Below, in pieces: positions 63,923-64,000 of a DNA stretch of 64,000 nt. Every line of letters begins with the position of its first letter. The stretch's first letter is position 1. Location: assembly GCA_963677625.2 (NCBI GenBank), contig CAXXSW010000012.1:1-64000 (forward strand), in the 5' to 3' direction. The notes beneath the pieces were generated by a model. It was not told the DNA's origin. It made no database searches and saw only the letters and a list, made by a program, of their open reading frames with translations. This DNA is from UBA1351 sp963677625 (GTDB taxonomy: Bacteria > Bacillota > Clostridia > Lachnospirales > Vallitaleaceae). The translations under genes and the position numbers were made by a program.

Positions 63923-64000
63923 ATGAAAGAAAAGCTTATTATCATATTATTTGTTGCCACCTTGCTAGGTGTTGGAATATTGAATATCTTGTTTCCAGGC
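63923..64000 (+). CDS. Start of a gene after MBOAT, probably the DHHW/AlgJ-like partner (cut by window edge)
   Basis: Twenty-six codons are visible from the ATG at 63923, preceded by AGGAGGGTG. They encode a signal-anchor (KEKLIIILFVATLLGVGILNILFPG). MBOAT genes of this type are nearly always followed by a membrane-anchored SGNH/DHHW protein, so that is the likely product, but the domain itself lies outside the window. Confidence 0.6.
   Translation, partial: MKEKLIIILFVATLLGVGILNILFPG

Noticed and set aside
1..64000. Search by eye for CRISPR arrays, tRNA genes, transposases, prophage or toxin-antitoxin genes
   Set aside because: No regularly spaced repeats, cloverleaf-like segments or mobile-element proteins were recognised; the content is core genome.

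Overview
This window is a stretch of core chromosome from a motile, AT-rich, anaerobic member of the Firmicutes, most likely class Clostridia (Lachnospirales/Vallitaleaceae-like). The indications are the gene orders fapA/sigD next to rpsB-tsf-pyrH-frr-uppS-cdsA-dxr-rseP-ispG-polC, dgt-dnaG-rpoD-trmK-nif3, rrf2-iscS-iscU-mnmA and cggR-pgk-tpiA-gpmI. A PolC-type replicative polymerase, consensus SigA-like promoters, strong AGGAGG ribosome binding sites, a ferredoxin-dependent 2-oxoacid oxidoreductase and a fermentative D-lactate dehydrogenase agree with this. I could not run a search, so the placement is an inference. No IS element, prophage, CRISPR array, tRNA or rRNA gene was recognised.

Layout. 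1-6.8 kb: the end of a chemotaxis/flagellar operon (cheA end, cheW, cheC, cheD, small membrane protein, sigD, fapA, three small proteins). 6.8-20.3 kb: translation factors, isoprenoid and phospholipid genes, polC and rnhA. 20.4-25.6 kb: MFS exporter, frameshifted D-lactate dehydrogenase, secreted alkaline phosphatase with a YibE/F membrane protein. 25.7-28.3 kb (minus strand): 2-oxoacid:ferredoxin oxidoreductase korAB. 28.5-36.7 kb: dgt, dnaG, rpoD, trmK, nif3-like, TGS-domain nucleoside kinase, pseudouridine synthase, small membrane protein. 36.7-44.9 kb: MoxR ATPase, DUF58, transglutaminase, HAD phosphatase, DUF368 membrane protein, two-component system. 44.97-45.17 kb: a probable 6S RNA. 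45.3-46.4 kb (minus): tyrA. 46.7-48.8 kb: EF-G-like GTPase. 49.1-50.9 kb: UMF1-type MFS protein and a DUF134 protein. 51.1-54.3 kb: Rrf2 regulator, iscS, iscU, mnmA. 54.5-55.3 kb (minus): PHP phosphoesterase. 55.6-57.3 kb: Na/Pi cotransporter. 57.4-62.4 kb: cggR, pgk, tpiA, frameshifted gpmI. 62.5-64 kb: MBOAT O-acyltransferase and the start of its partner gene.

Most of the window is ordinary housekeeping. The points most worth a second look are: two metabolic genes (D-lactate dehydrogenase and gpmI) each broken by one extra T in a homopolymer; a tandem 43-base hairpin-bearing repeat directly before gpmI; a CggR-type operator ahead of a cggR operon that lacks gapA; Fur-like and GntR-like sites at the korAB promoter; a perfect inverted repeat at the rrf2-isc promoter; adjacent palindromes between yibE/F and korB; a long inverted repeat ahead of the phosphate transporter; and an unusually long internal segment in UppS. 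I did not find a convincing wholly new multi-gene system.
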